Source: Photobacterium aphoticum
GTDB lineage: Bacteria; Pseudomonadota; Gammaproteobacteria; Enterobacterales; Vibrionaceae
Direction of reading: 5' to 3'
Assembly: GCF_001029435.1 (NCBI RefSeq)
Contig: NZ_LDOV01000016.1
Span: 1 to 64,000 of the forward strand
DNA length: 64,000 nucleotides
The position numbers and the translations under genes were made by a program. Each line of letters begins with the position of its first letter. Position 1 is the first letter of the stretch. This document shows positions 54,764-63,032 of this stretch, one piece after another. The notes beneath the pieces were generated by a model that had not been told where the DNA came from, ran no database searches, and saw only the letters and a program-made list of their open reading frames with translations.

Positions 54764-55948
54764 ATGCACAATGAGTTAGCTCCCTTAATTTTCGAGTTAT
54801 GTGCCATCATCATCAGTGCGGCGCTGCTGGGCACGCTCTTTCTGTATGCCCGCCAACCCATCATTCTGGCCTACATTGCGGCCGGTGTTCTGATTGGCCC
54901 GCATGGCATCAATTTGGTCACCAGCGCCGAAAACATCACCCAAATCGGTAACCTCGGGGTGATCCTACTGCTGTTTCTGATCGGCCTGAACTTGCAACCG
55001 AAAAAGCTCCTCTCGCTATTTCAGGAAAGTGCCCTCATCACCTTGGGGACGTGCGCCTGCTTTTTTACCTTCACTACCCTGTTTTGCTTAGCCATCGCCT
55101 TTTCCTGGCTGGATGCGGTGATCATCGGCGCGGCACTGATGTTTTCCAGTACCGTGATTGGCTTGAAGCTCATTCCGACCACGACCTTGCACCACAAACG
55201 GATGGGGGAAATCATCACCAGTATTTTGCTGGTACAAGATATCCTCGCCATCAGTGTGATCATTTTCCTCAATATGGGCGAGAACCTGGGCGACGGCAAC
55301 GTGATGCTGTTGAGCTTCGCCCTGATGCTGGGCAAATTTGCGTTAGTGTGCCTGCTGGCATTTCTGGGGGTAAGATACGTGATTTTGCCGCTGTTTCGCC
55401 GCTTTGATGTGATTCAGGAGTACAGTTTTGTCACGACCTTAGCCTGGTGTTTTCTGTGGGCAGAGCTCAGCCATCAGGTCGGGTTATCCTATGAAAGCGG
55501 GGCATTTATTGCGGGGATCTCGATTGCGGTCAGCCACGTTTCACAGGCTATTTCGGTGCATTTAAAACCGCTGCGCGAATTCTTTTTGATCCTGTTTTTC
55601 TTTGCCATTGGCGCGCGGATTGATATCACTCAGGCCAATATTTATAGCCTGTTAGGCGTGTTGTTGGGGGCGATATTGATTGCCGTTAAATACGGCGGCT
55701 TTGCGCTGGCCTTAAAATGGGCGCAGGAAAAACCCACCGTGCGCCATGAGTTAAGCGCACGATTAAGCCAAGCCAGTGAGTTTTCATTTTTAGTGGCCTA
55801 TGCGGCCATGCAAGCCCAATTGCTGTCGCAACAAGCGGCGCTGTTTATTCAGATCACCACCATCACGACGTTTATTCTGTCCACCTATTGGGTGGTCAAA
55901 CGCTTCCCCACCCCAATCGCGATGGAGAAAAACCTACGGCAAGATTAG
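54764..55948 (+). CDS. CPA2-family cation:proton antiporter without RCK domain
   Basis: A 394-residue membrane protein with about 12-13 segments and CPA2 motifs: PIILAYIAAGVLIGPHG, LGVILLLFLIGLNLQPKKLL, MFSSTVIGLKLIP, LVQDILAISVI and GAFIAGISIAVSHVSQAI. Unlike KefB elsewhere in this window it ends soon after the last segment with no nucleotide-binding domain. The substrate ion (K+ or Na+) cannot be read from the sequence. It runs in the same direction as the serine hydrolase gene, 125 bases away. Confidence 0.85.
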   Translation: MHNELAPLIFELCAIIISAALLGTLFLYARQPIILAYIAAGVLIGPHGINLVTSAENITQIGNLGVILLLFLIGLNLQPKKLLSLFQESALITLGTCACFFTFTTLFCLAIAFSWLDAVIIGAALMFSSTVIGLKLIPTTTLHHKRMGEIITSILLVQDILAISVIIFLNMGENLGDGNVMLLSFALMLGKFALVCLLAFLGVRYVILPLFRRFDVIQEYSFVTTLAWCFLWAELSHQVGLSYESGAFIAGISIAVSHVSQAISVHLKPLREFFLILFFFAIGARIDITQANIYSLLGVLLGAILIAVKYGGFALALKWAQEKPTVRHELSARLSQASEFSFLVAYAAMQAQLLSQQAALFIQITTITTFILSTYWVVKRFPTPIAMEKNLRQD

Positions 55949-55960
55949 GACTGTGCGCCC

Positions 55961-56350
55961 TCATGAACTCTTCGTAAACACCCAGGCAAAAAACAGCATG
56001 AAGATGAAGTCATTCAATCCATAAATCGTGTAAAACACACCTGCAAACAAATCGGCGTCATACACCGCTGGCAGGCTATTATTGGCAAACCAGTAGACCC
56101 ACGATATCACGTAAACCAATTTCTCAATCACGAAGGCGCCCGCTAGCCACTTCACATTTCCTTCAACCATAGCGGCGCCCAGAAATGCCAAGCCCCACAC
56201 CACAATCATCAGCAAACCAAAGTTTGACATCACGACCGGATCCGCCTCATTAATGGCGGTGTTGGTGAAAAAGCGCGACAAAATTAATACGCCACCAAAA
56301 TTCATTAATGCGGCGGCAATAAAGCCACCTTTGACAACTGCTGGATTCAT
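55961..56350 (-). CDS. Four-helix membrane protein of unknown function
   Basis: A 129-residue protein with four hydrophobic segments (GGFIAAALMNFGGVLIL, NFGLLMIVVWGLAFLGAAM, a third around LAGAFVIEKLVYVISWVYWF, and a fourth around DFIFMLFFAWVF). The start at 56350 has a GGGA site; the frame continues upstream to 56422 with a polar, Thr-rich segment that is less likely to be translated. No family is recognised with confidence. It is co-directional with the SDR-like gene, 85 bases upstream of its start, and may share its transcript. Confidence 0.65.
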   Translation of the reverse strand: MNPAVVKGGFIAAALMNFGGVLILSRFFTNTAINEADPVVMSNFGLLMIVVWGLAFLGAAMVEGNVKWLAGAFVIEKLVYVISWVYWFANNSLPAVYDADLFAGVFYTIYGLNDFIFMLFFAWVFTKSS

Positions 56351-56435
56351 CGTATTCCCATGCTGATGTTTAACGGTATCAGTAAAAGTATTGGTTAAAG
56401 TATCGCTGTAAAGTGTAGTCAAGGTTCGCGCTACG

Positions 56436-57203
56436 TTAGTCGGACTGACCGTCCGCTAAGGCTGTCATGGCTAAGGCAGTCATGGCAATGCTGTCTAAAC
56501 GTTCAACCGATGCTGCGTGCGCTGTTTGGATCTGCGCCATAACAGCTTTCGCAACAGTATTGGCCTCAATTGGCAAATAGTTTTTCAAACGCCCTACCAT
56601 CAACGGCTTCACCCATTTCATTGTCGCTTGCAGCCACTTTTCATCCTGCCGATGTTCTTCTCGATCCCCCGCTAATGGCCCTGGGTGCAAGAAAGTTACG
56701 CGCTCGACACCCAAGGCTTCTACCGCCTGCTCCATCTCGCCTTTACAGCGCAGATAATGCGACATTGCCTTACTGTTAGCGCCTAAACAGGACACGATGA
56801 TGAGATGTTTCACGCCCAGCGTTTGCATGTGTGTGGCAGTGTTCACGACCAAATCCACATCAATACGGCGCAAATTGGCTTTTGAGCCCGCTTTTTTGAT
56901 TGTCGTACCCAGCGCAATCACGCCAACGGTTGGCGCTATGTCATTCGCGGATAACTCGGGCGGCGTTAAATCGTCACTGATCCACGGGGTGAATTTGGCG
57001 TCTTCTATGTCCAAAGGACGGCGCAATAACGCATACACGTGATCCGTGTTTGGATCCGCCAAGGCGGCTTTCAACACCGCTTTACCCACTAATCCGGTTG
57101 CCCCGGCAATGAGCAGTGCTTGCTTTATTGGAGCTTGCTTTATTGGAGCTTGTTTTATTGCGGTTTCTTTCATTACAGATGACGTCGTTTGAGTTTGATT
57201 CAT
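56436..57203 (-). CDS. NAD(P)-binding Rossmann-fold protein, atypical SDR
   Basis: A 255-residue protein with the nucleotide-binding turn LLIAGATGLVGKAVLKAAL, followed by IALGTTIKKAG, HLIIVSCLGANSKAMSHYLRCKGEMEQAV (the Tyr/Lys pair) and HPGPLAGDREEHR. It matches the HTATIP2/YwnB-like atypical short-chain dehydrogenases, whose substrates are mostly unknown. The N-terminal 25 residues are a polar stretch containing a short repeat (APIKQ) encoded by a 15-base tandem repeat, and the C-terminus has a second small repeat (AMTAL twice), so both ends look prone to slippage. Confidence 0.8.
   Translation of the reverse strand: MNQTQTTSSVMKETAIKQAPIKQAPIKQALLIAGATGLVGKAVLKAALADPNTDHVYALLRRPLDIEDAKFTPWISDDLTPPELSANDIAPTVGVIALGTTIKKAGSKANLRRIDVDLVVNTATHMQTLGVKHLIIVSCLGANSKAMSHYLRCKGEMEQAVEALGVERVTFLHPGPLAGDREEHRQDEKWLQATMKWVKPLMVGRLKNYLPIEANTVAKAVMAQIQTAHAASVERLDSIAMTALAMTALADGQSD
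57121..57160 (-). repeat. 15-base tandem repeat in the SDR gene
   Basis: Two exact 15-base copies (57121-57135 and 57136-57150) and a partial third encode repeated KQAPI residues near the N-terminus. Length changes here keep the frame. Confidence 0.8.
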
Positions 57204-57306
57204 TTCAATTTATCCACGTTGGCGGTCTGCACACTGTCAGCCACACTCAATAGTGTATTCACCCAATACAGAACGCGCACTAAGCATAGCGACATGCCCT
57301 GCGATT

Positions 57307-57984
57307 TTATAACCCATTCACGATAACAGTGAGTTGCTGACCGTCCACTTGCACCGTTACCCACGGTCTAGGTTGGCTTGGCAGCCAATTTAGCGTATCG
57401 GTGATGGATTGCTGCTGAGCGAGAGAAAATGTCTCCCTATCAACAAAATGGTAGGTACGCGGGGTGCGAAAATCCCCTCGGTTGGCGAGCCTGAACATAC
57501 GTTGGTCAAGCTGATTGCGTGCCGCTTCTGTCGTTAACGACGGTAATTCCGCTAACACATCCAGCGAGGCTTCATGACTGCCTTCATCCACAAACAGCCA
57601 CGCATAGCTATAACCGTCTTTGCGTAATCCATTGAGTACAGAGGTATAACTGGCTTGGGTGAGTGGTAACTGCCATTCAAGGCGGCTGACCTGTTCATCG
57701 TGAAAATGCACCACCAGCAGGTTGGCATCAATGCCCAAGAAGGCTTGCTGATCAAGGCAATACGTCAGCGTCTCTTGGTATAACGCGGAACAATCAAAGG
57801 CATAAGGCAGTGAAGCAACGTCTTGTACCGTAGCACCCGGCTGGATCACGGTACGCGCATCCCCTTGCGGCTGCGCATTGACGGTAAAAGCGGCCATACA
57901 CAGCGCAAGTACAGCTCGTTTAGCGCCTCGGCTTGCCTTGATGGCTTTCGATTGATTACCCGTTTTCATCTGCTCACTGCTCAC
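57307..57984 (-). CDS. Periplasmic protein of unknown function
   Basis: About 225 residues with an N-terminal signal (GAKRAVLALCMAAFTVNA, cleavage before QPQGDA). The mature part begins DARTVIQPGATVQDVASLPYAFDCSAL-like sequence in pieces, has two Cys (FDCSALY and TYCLDQQ) and mixed alpha/beta character, with no domain I recognise. GTG at 57984 has AAGG six bases upstream; ATG codons at 57990 and 57969 are alternatives. No operon partner is evident. Confidence 0.65.
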   Translation of the reverse strand: MSSEQMKTGNQSKAIKASRGAKRAVLALCMAAFTVNAQPQGDARTVIQPGATVQDVASLPYAFDCSALYQETLTYCLDQQAFLGIDANLLVVHFHDEQVSRLEWQLPLTQASYTSVLNGLRKDGYSYAWLFVDEGSHEASLDVLAELPSLTTEAARNQLDQRMFRLANRGDFRTPRTYHFVDRETFSLAQQQSITDTLNWLPSQPRPWVTVQVDGQQLTVIVNGL

Positions 57985-58027
57985 GATCATCCTTTCTCAG
58001 GCAGTGGTTATATCAGTAATCTGCAGA

Positions 58028-58066
58028 TAAAAAAAAGCTGCAATTTCAATAATAAGAAATTGCAGC
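58028..58066 (-). terminator. Strong terminator downstream of the yiaWV-like operon
   Basis: On the minus strand GCTGCAATTTC-loop-GAAATTGCAGC (11 bp) is followed by a run of eight or nine T. It lies between the HlyD-family gene and the next leftward gene. Confidence 0.88.
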
Positions 58067-58098
58067 AACTACGGTCAGCATTAACGTAGTAAAAGGCA

Positions 58099-58128
58099 GG
58101 AGGACAGGGACTCGAAACCTGTCACTCC
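58099..58128 (-). other. Hairpin resembling a tRNA T-arm
   Basis: On the minus strand GGAG(T)GACAGG-TTTCGAGTC-CCTGTCCTCC forms a ten-bp stem with one bulged T and a 9-base loop that recalls the TTCGA core of a tRNA T-loop. The loop is too long and the rest of a tRNA is missing, so it is a relic or a chance hairpin; it may also act as a weak first terminator. Confidence 0.35.
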
Positions 58129-58218
58129 TTGTGGATTTAAGCCATCGCGTTTTGTGTTCTTCTTTCTGTTATTGGCTATGTGTTATTTGCGAACTGTATT
58201 TAAGTGCTTCGATACGGC

Positions 58219-59442
58219 TTACATCGACCAGATGTAGTAGATCTGAGACTTCATACGAATGATGATGCCGCGAATCACATCCAGGAACTGCAGGAAGCTG
58301 ATTGGCTTCTCGGCACTGATCCACGCCAGCCCCACCGAGCCGACTGGAATGTCATACCCTGCTGATTCATCCAGCTTCAGGCGCACAAAGTGATGTTTGT
58401 TCATCGCATTTTGGCCTGTCGTCTGGCGGATGTTGTCATCACGGCCCAGTAAATTACCCTGTGATTCACCGGTCGCTTCAATGATGCCTTCTACCTGCGC
58501 ATTGAAAATTTTGCCCGGATACACCGCCGAGGTGAATTCTGCACGCTGACCCACTTTCACATTGCGGATCGCCTGATGGTTAACACGCATCAAGACATAC
58601 TTCTCATTGGTGTACATCTGCATACGTGGCATCACGCCCACATACTGACCTTCACGCATGATGAAGTTAGTCACATAACCGTCTGCTGGTGCGTAAACCT
58701 TGGTGTTATCCAAATTCCACTGCGCCTGCGCGACATTTTCTTGTTCCGTATCCACCGCCACTTCACGGCTGTTGACGTTCAGTGCGGCTTTTTCAACATC
58801 CAGCTTGGCGCGGTTTGCCGCCAGCTTGGCTTTTTCCAGCTGTGACGCGAGAGTCACCACATCGGCTTTGGCCAACTCTACCGCTGTACTTTGCTGATCC
58901 ATCTGCGTTTCTGTGATGGTGTGCTTCACCACACGGTTTTGTTCACGGTAACGCTGCAACGTGGTTTGTTTGTATGCCAAATCTTCTTTGGCGGCCGCCA
59001 GCTGATTCTTTGAGATTTCAATATCTTTCAGCGATGTTTGCTGATTTTCAGCCGCAATGCGTACATCTTCTTTGGCAATCGACAACGCCACTTGTGCAGA
59101 ATGCAACTCGGCTTTGGCTTTGTTCAGCGCAATCTGATACGGCGCGTCATCCAAGGTATAAATCAACTGCCCTTGGGTGACGGCTTCGTTCGGACGCACG
59201 AGAATTTCATCTACGTGCCCCTTAATTTGGGTGGAGCCAGGACGCAACTGAATGTGCGGAGACTGCACGACAGAGCCGCCCGACAAATCCATCGGTGCGT
59301 AGGTGATCAAGCCCACCCACACAAACAGTAACCAGCTACCGCCGCCAATGTAAGCAAAGGCTTGGGTGAATTTATTCCATGGCATCCCGACCATGCGTAA
59401 CAGGTAAATGAACAGTGCCCATACGGCTAATCCCTCAAGCAT
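58219..59442 (-). CDS. yiaV: HlyD-family membrane fusion protein, YiaV-like
   Basis: A 407-residue adaptor with two N-terminal hydrophobic segments (LAVWALFIYLLRMVGMPW and GGSWLLFVWVGLITYAP), a lipoyl half starting STQIKGHVDEILVRPNEAVTQG, a long coiled coil (about 95-245) and the second half NTKVYAPADGYVTNFIMREGQYV. The two-segment N-terminus and the DUF3302 gene immediately upstream match the E. coli yiaW-yiaV pair. Such proteins are placed in the envelope; their partner pump is not known. It overlaps the upstream gene by eight bases. Confidence 0.82.
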   Translation of the reverse strand: MLEGLAVWALFIYLLRMVGMPWNKFTQAFAYIGGGSWLLFVWVGLITYAPMDLSGGSVVQSPHIQLRPGSTQIKGHVDEILVRPNEAVTQGQLIYTLDDAPYQIALNKAKAELHSAQVALSIAKEDVRIAAENQQTSLKDIEISKNQLAAAKEDLAYKQTTLQRYREQNRVVKHTITETQMDQQSTAVELAKADVVTLASQLEKAKLAANRAKLDVEKAALNVNSREVAVDTEQENVAQAQWNLDNTKVYAPADGYVTNFIMREGQYVGVMPRMQMYTNEKYVLMRVNHQAIRNVKVGQRAEFTSAVYPGKIFNAQVEGIIEATGESQGNLLGRDDNIRQTTGQNAMNKHHFVRLKLDESAGYDIPVGSVGLAWISAEKPISFLQFLDVIRGIIIRMKSQIYYIWSM

Positions 59443-59821
59443 GCTCCGCCTCCTTTTCTGTCATCACGGTCGATGCACTCGGGGTGGTTGGCGTGGCAGA
59501 TGCCTGGATTGGCTCATCCGCCATCTTGTCATCACCTTTCCAGATATCGCGAATACGGCGCAGGGCTTGTTCGCCATCCACAAAAGCGATAAACACCGCC
59601 AGTACCCACACCCAATGCCAGATGAACCCTATCCAGGTTAAGGCGGTGATCAATCCTAGTTGGTGATGCTCTTTGGTGTGCGCTTTTTGAATCGGTAATT
59701 CATGGATACGCCAAAATCCGTACGCGGCGGCGGCAATGGATCCGACTAAGATCACCGCAGCGACAATATGAAGCGCAGTATCGACCCCACTGTCGACAAA
59801 AGGCATGCTGACGAGGCTCAT
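59435..59821 (-). CDS. yiaW: DUF3302 inner membrane protein, YiaW-like
   Basis: A 128-residue protein with two membrane segments (ALHIVAAVILVGSIAAAAYGFW and GLITALTWIGFIWHWVWVLAVF), the central HELPIQKAHTKEHHQ block seen in DUF3302/YiaW proteins, and a polar Thr/Ser/Glu-rich tail. It is the first gene of a two-gene operon with the HlyD-family gene and overlaps it. A GGAGAGG ribosome site lies close upstream. Confidence 0.8.
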   Translation of the reverse strand: MSLVSMPFVDSGVDTALHIVAAVILVGSIAAAAYGFWRIHELPIQKAHTKEHHQLGLITALTWIGFIWHWVWVLAVFIAFVDGEQALRRIRDIWKGDDKMADEPIQASATPTTPSASTVMTEKEAEHA

Positions 59822-59997
59822 TGTTCCTCTCCTTAAATTCTTATAATTGCATCAACTTATGCGTTGTAGTTATGGGAGGAAGTGTGCAGAAAAAAGTGAT
59901 CGCTGTGATTTTTAATGCCTAAATAAATCAATAAACATGCTTTTTTGATACACTGAGACTCCATTTCGTTTGTACAACATCACTTACGGTGTACATC

Positions 59998-61050
59998 ATG
60001 CCCTTGCCAGATACGCAATTTGATATCGCTTTTATTCGCACGTTATTCATGCAGCCAATCATCAAAGCGCTTAACAAGCACTACGGTTTAACGTTATCCG
60101 ATTGCACTATTCCCCTCTCTGTCTTTGATGGGCCGATGACATTAATCCCGTTTGTGGACGTTAACACCCTGCTGGAAGACATCGAAACACAGGTTGATGA
60201 TCCCGCGTATTTAGCGACGTTAGCGCCCGATCTCACCTTTGAACATTTAGAGGGGGGACTGGGGCAGTGGTTTCTCGCCACGCCGGATTTATCCCTGTCT
60301 TTTCGCCGCATTAATTACGGCACCTCTTGCCTGCAGTCAGGCGCAACGTTTTATGGGCAGCAATCAGGTAACATCATCAAATGGTGTTATAACAACCACT
60401 TCGCCCGTGGACGTGGCCGCCTGCACGACAGCCTACGCATGGCAATCATGTTCACCAATGCGCTGCGTTATTTCATGGGACAGCATTATGTGCCCCTGAA
60501 TGTGGAGATCAGCGGCCCACCTTGTGGCTATCAGAACGGCAGTGACGCGGGGCAATTTGAGGCATTCTTTGGCTGTAGCATCACGTGGAACGCCCCACAA
60601 ACCAAAGTCTGGCTGGATATTTCTATTCTGGAGCACGCCAACACTCATCCCTTTCAATACAACCGACCGATGATGTTATCGAATCTTGAGATGGATGAAT
60701 TTTTAAACATGCCGCAACCCCACGATACGGCTAAGGTGTTTTATGAGCTCATCAACTACTCACGTTATTACGGCTACCCTCAGCTTGATTTTCTCGCTGA
60801 ACGTCTGCAGCTCTCTCGGCAACAATTACAACGTCGCCTGCACCACTTAGGCTGGAGCTTTACTGCTATCACCAATTACGTGTTGTGTAATCAGGCCATT
60901 AAATACATGCAGATTGATATGCCCATCAAAGACATTGCCACCGCGCTGGGCTATGCCAACAGCCAGAGTTTCAGCAAGGCGTTTCAGCGCCAACGGGGAC
61001 AGACACCCGCACAATATAAAGAAAACTTGCTGGAACGCAGCCGGGGATAA
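59998..61050 (+). CDS. AraC-family transcriptional regulator
   Basis: A 350-residue regulator with an Arabinose-binding-like domain of the AraC_binding_2/OruR type (about 1-230) and a C-terminal pair of helix-turn-helix motifs: LDFLAERLQLSRQQLQRRLH and IKDIATALGYANSQSFSKAFQ, ending RGQTPAQYKENL. It is divergent from the yiaWV-like operon and probably regulates it. A GTG three codons upstream (59989) is an alternative start. A heptanucleotide repeat and a terminator follow. Confidence 0.82.
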   Translation: MPLPDTQFDIAFIRTLFMQPIIKALNKHYGLTLSDCTIPLSVFDGPMTLIPFVDVNTLLEDIETQVDDPAYLATLAPDLTFEHLEGGLGQWFLATPDLSLSFRRINYGTSCLQSGATFYGQQSGNIIKWCYNNHFARGRGRLHDSLRMAIMFTNALRYFMGQHYVPLNVEISGPPCGYQNGSDAGQFEAFFGCSITWNAPQTKVWLDISILEHANTHPFQYNRPMMLSNLEMDEFLNMPQPHDTAKVFYELINYSRYYGYPQLDFLAERLQLSRQQLQRRLHHLGWSFTAITNYVLCNQAIKYMQIDMPIKDIATALGYANSQSFSKAFQRQRGQTPAQYKENLLERSRG

Positions 61051-61094
61051 CCAAACAGGCAAGCAGGCAAAAGAAGGGACGAGGCATGGAATGA

Positions 61095-61138
61095 GGTATG
61101 CGGTATGCGGTATGCGGTATGCGGTATGCGGTATGCGG
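61095..61138 (+). repeat. Heptanucleotide tandem repeat (GGTATGC)6
   Basis: Six exact copies of GGTATGC plus GG, 45 bases after the AraC-family stop codon. The tract is outside any supported gene and lies just upstream of a terminator. Copy number is likely to vary between isolates. Confidence 0.95.
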
Positions 61139-61151
61139 AAATAAAAGACGC

Positions 61152-61181
61152 AAAAAGGGAAAGCCGATACTTTCCCTTTTT
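61152..61181. terminator. Bidirectional terminator
   Basis: AAAAAGGGAAAG-CCGATA-CTTTCCCTTTTT, a 12-bp perfect stem with A and T ends, between the AraC-family gene and the convergent outer-membrane protein gene. Confidence 0.88.
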
Positions 61182-61234
61182 ACTTGTTCTTAATGACTGT
61201 TCTCAATGACGATGCCGTCCAGATGCATCACTCA

Positions 61235-61744
61235 TTAGAAGTGGTAGTCAACAGACCATACTACTTGCTGAGAGTAGTCAATCTTAGTGCTGTTTTCGTT
61301 GTAGTCCTGATCCAGGTAACGGTAAGTCAGATCAGTACTCCAATCTTCGTTGATTTGGTACATCGCACCCACTTGGCCACCCCATACGAAGTCAGTCGCG
61401 CTTTCGCCGCTGATTTTGCTGTCTGCCACACCGGCTGACACACCCGCAAACAGGTTAATGTTCTGGTGTACAGGCATCAGGTAATCGTAAGATGCCAAGA
61501 ACATATTTTGGCGAGACTTGTCCATGAAGCTGTATGTACCCATTACACGGTGATGATCGTTGATGATCGCACCACCACGTACCTGATAAGTCGCATCTTC
61601 ACCGTTTTGGTCGTGAGCACCTTTTACGCTATCTTCTTGATAACCAACACCACCACCCACGAACCATTCAGTATCTGCGGCAAACGCTGGAGAAGCGGCC
61701 AAAATAGATAGCGCGATTGTAGAAACTGCTGCAATTTTTTTCAT
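61235..61744 (-). CDS. Outer membrane beta-barrel protein (small, OmpX/OmpA-barrel type), copy 1
   Basis: A 169-residue protein with signal MKKIAAVSTIALSILAASPAFA and a mature eight-stranded barrel pattern: alternating aromatic strands (WFVGGGVGYQ, YQVRGGAIIN, HHRVMGTYSFMD, MFLASYDYLMPVHQNINLFAGVSAG, WGGQVGAMYQINEDWSTDLTYRYLD) and the terminal Phe (VDYHF) that signals insertion by the Bam machinery. It is about 65% similar by eye to the next gene, and both lie in tandem on the same strand. Function is not known. Confidence 0.85.
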   Translation of the reverse strand: MKKIAAVSTIALSILAASPAFAADTEWFVGGGVGYQEDSVKGAHDQNGEDATYQVRGGAIINDHHRVMGTYSFMDKSRQNMFLASYDYLMPVHQNINLFAGVSAGVADSKISGESATDFVWGGQVGAMYQINEDWSTDLTYRYLDQDYNENSTKIDYSQQVVWSVDYHF

Positions 61745-62040
61745 TTTTTTATTCCTTATTCCATCCGAGGGCTAGTCATTTCTTGCTAACCGCTCATGAA
61801 GAAAAATAGATTTATTTGTGGTTCGCTAATTACCATACGCCTGCTAGCTGAACAGAAACTTAAAATAGAAAACAATGTTTTTAATCTGAATGTAAGCTGA
61901 ACTTCCAAGCACTTATGGAATCATAACGGTGACTATTTCGACACAGTCACGCCATTTAATTACCCATCAAAAGCTCTTTTGATGAATTAATCCGTCTTAT
62001 TGCAATAATTTACTTGCGGGGCAAAATAATACCTGCAGAT
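61745..62040. other. AT-rich upstream region of barrel protein copy 1
   Basis: About 300 AT-rich bases with no supported gene; the promoter of the first barrel-protein gene should lie here. I see no clear structured element. Confidence 0.4.
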
Positions 62041-62078
62041 AAATAAATGCTCGCCATCATCCCAGCGAGCATTTATTT
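62041..62078. terminator. Long AT-capped hairpin between the two barrel-protein genes
   Basis: AAATAAATGCTCGC pairs perfectly with GCGAGCATTTATTT (14 bp) around a 10-base loop. It is symmetric enough to act in both directions, and follows a second hairpin closer to the copy 2 stop. Confidence 0.65.
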
Positions 62079-62098
62079 GATAGGGTCTCATTGCGGTC

Positions 62099-62122
62099 AA
62101 AAAAACAGAGGGAATCCTTCCC
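62099..62122 (-). terminator. Terminator of barrel protein copy 2
   Basis: On the minus strand GGGAA-GGA-TTCCC is followed by TCTG and seven T. The stem is short but the T-run is strong, 55 bases past the stop codon. Confidence 0.6.
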
Positions 62123-62177
62123 CTCCCAATAACGGACATCAATGAAAAACGGTTGCTACATTATTAGAGAGAAAGCC

Positions 62178-62750
62178 TTAGAAGCGATAATCAACAGACC
62201 AGACCACTTGCTGAGTGTAATCCACTTCTGTGCCCAATTTGTCATAGTCTTGATCCAGCAGGCGATAGGTCAGATCGGTCGACCAGTTCTGATCAATTTT
62301 GTACTGAGCACCCACCTGGCCACCCCATACAAAGTCGGTGGAATCAACCTTTGTCCCGCTCGCTTTGTGCTTAAAGGTGTTATCAGCAAAGCCTGCGGAC
62401 ACACCGGCAAACAGATTGATATTCTGGTGTACTGGGATCAGGTAATCATAAGACGCCAAGAACATATTCTGCGTTAACTCACGCTCACCCATTAAGCCAT
62501 TCACATCATCATTAAAATAGCTGTAAGTACCCATGATACGGTGTTGATCATTCAAAATCACACCACCGCGTAATTGATAGGTCATGTCTTCTGCATTTTT
62601 CGATGAATCAGCAATGCCAAAATCTTGTTTTACGGCGTCATTTTGATAACCGATACCACCACCGACAAACCAATCGGCATTATTTGCAAGAGCAGGCGTA
62701 GCAGAAAGAGCGGAAATAATAACAGTTGATACTACAGCGTACTTTTTCAT
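62178..62750 (-). CDS. Outer membrane beta-barrel protein, copy 2
   Basis: A 190-residue paralogue of the neighbouring barrel protein with the same layout: a signal ending in TPALA, strands WFVGGGIGYQND, YQLRGGVILNDQHRIMGTYSYF, MFLASYDYLIPVHQNINLFAGVSAGFAD, WGGQVGAQYKIDQNWSTDLTYRLLDQDY, and a terminal Phe (VDYRF). Its extra length lies in surface loops (FGIADSSKNAED and the DVNGLMGERELTQ loop), the usual place for variation under phage or immune pressure. It probably arose by tandem duplication. Confidence 0.85.
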   Translation of the reverse strand: MKKYAVVSTVIISALSATPALANNADWFVGGGIGYQNDAVKQDFGIADSSKNAEDMTYQLRGGVILNDQHRIMGTYSYFNDDVNGLMGERELTQNMFLASYDYLIPVHQNINLFAGVSAGFADNTFKHKASGTKVDSTDFVWGGQVGAQYKIDQNWSTDLTYRLLDQDYDKLGTEVDYTQQVVWSVDYRF

Positions 62751-62993
62751 AAATGCATCCTCACTATTGTGATGTAATTTATATTTTTCCCCACGTTGCC
62801 GTGGCTGTTTGATGGAATAAACTTAACATCCTGAAACTGAATGAGACCTGAAAATAGAAAACAGTGTTTTATATGTAAGCTTTTATTAATGAAGGTAAAT
62901 AAATGTGTTTCAGCTAGAGCAGAGTATTATTTTCGCAATGGGGATGACGATATATTGCCAAGCTACATCAAGATGATTGGGGATATCATCTAT

Positions 62994-63021
62994 AAAAAAT
63001 ACGCCTCCCATTGGGAGGCGC
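62994..63021 (-). terminator. Terminator of the metzincin-like gene
   Basis: On the minus strand GCGCCTCCC-AAT-GGGAGGCGT is followed by ATTTTTT. It sits about 12 bases past the stop codon. Confidence 0.85.
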
Positions 63022-63032
63022 ACTGAATTCAA

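Noticed and set aside
58099..58128. tRNA gene or tRNA-based attachment site
   Set aside because: Only a T-arm-like hairpin with an oversized loop is present; no acceptor, D or anticodon arms and no integrase nearby.
62841..63026. Plus-strand frame of 61 residues antisense to the end of the protease terminator region
   Set aside because: Runs through the terminator of the protease gene, has no ribosome site and is not protein-like.
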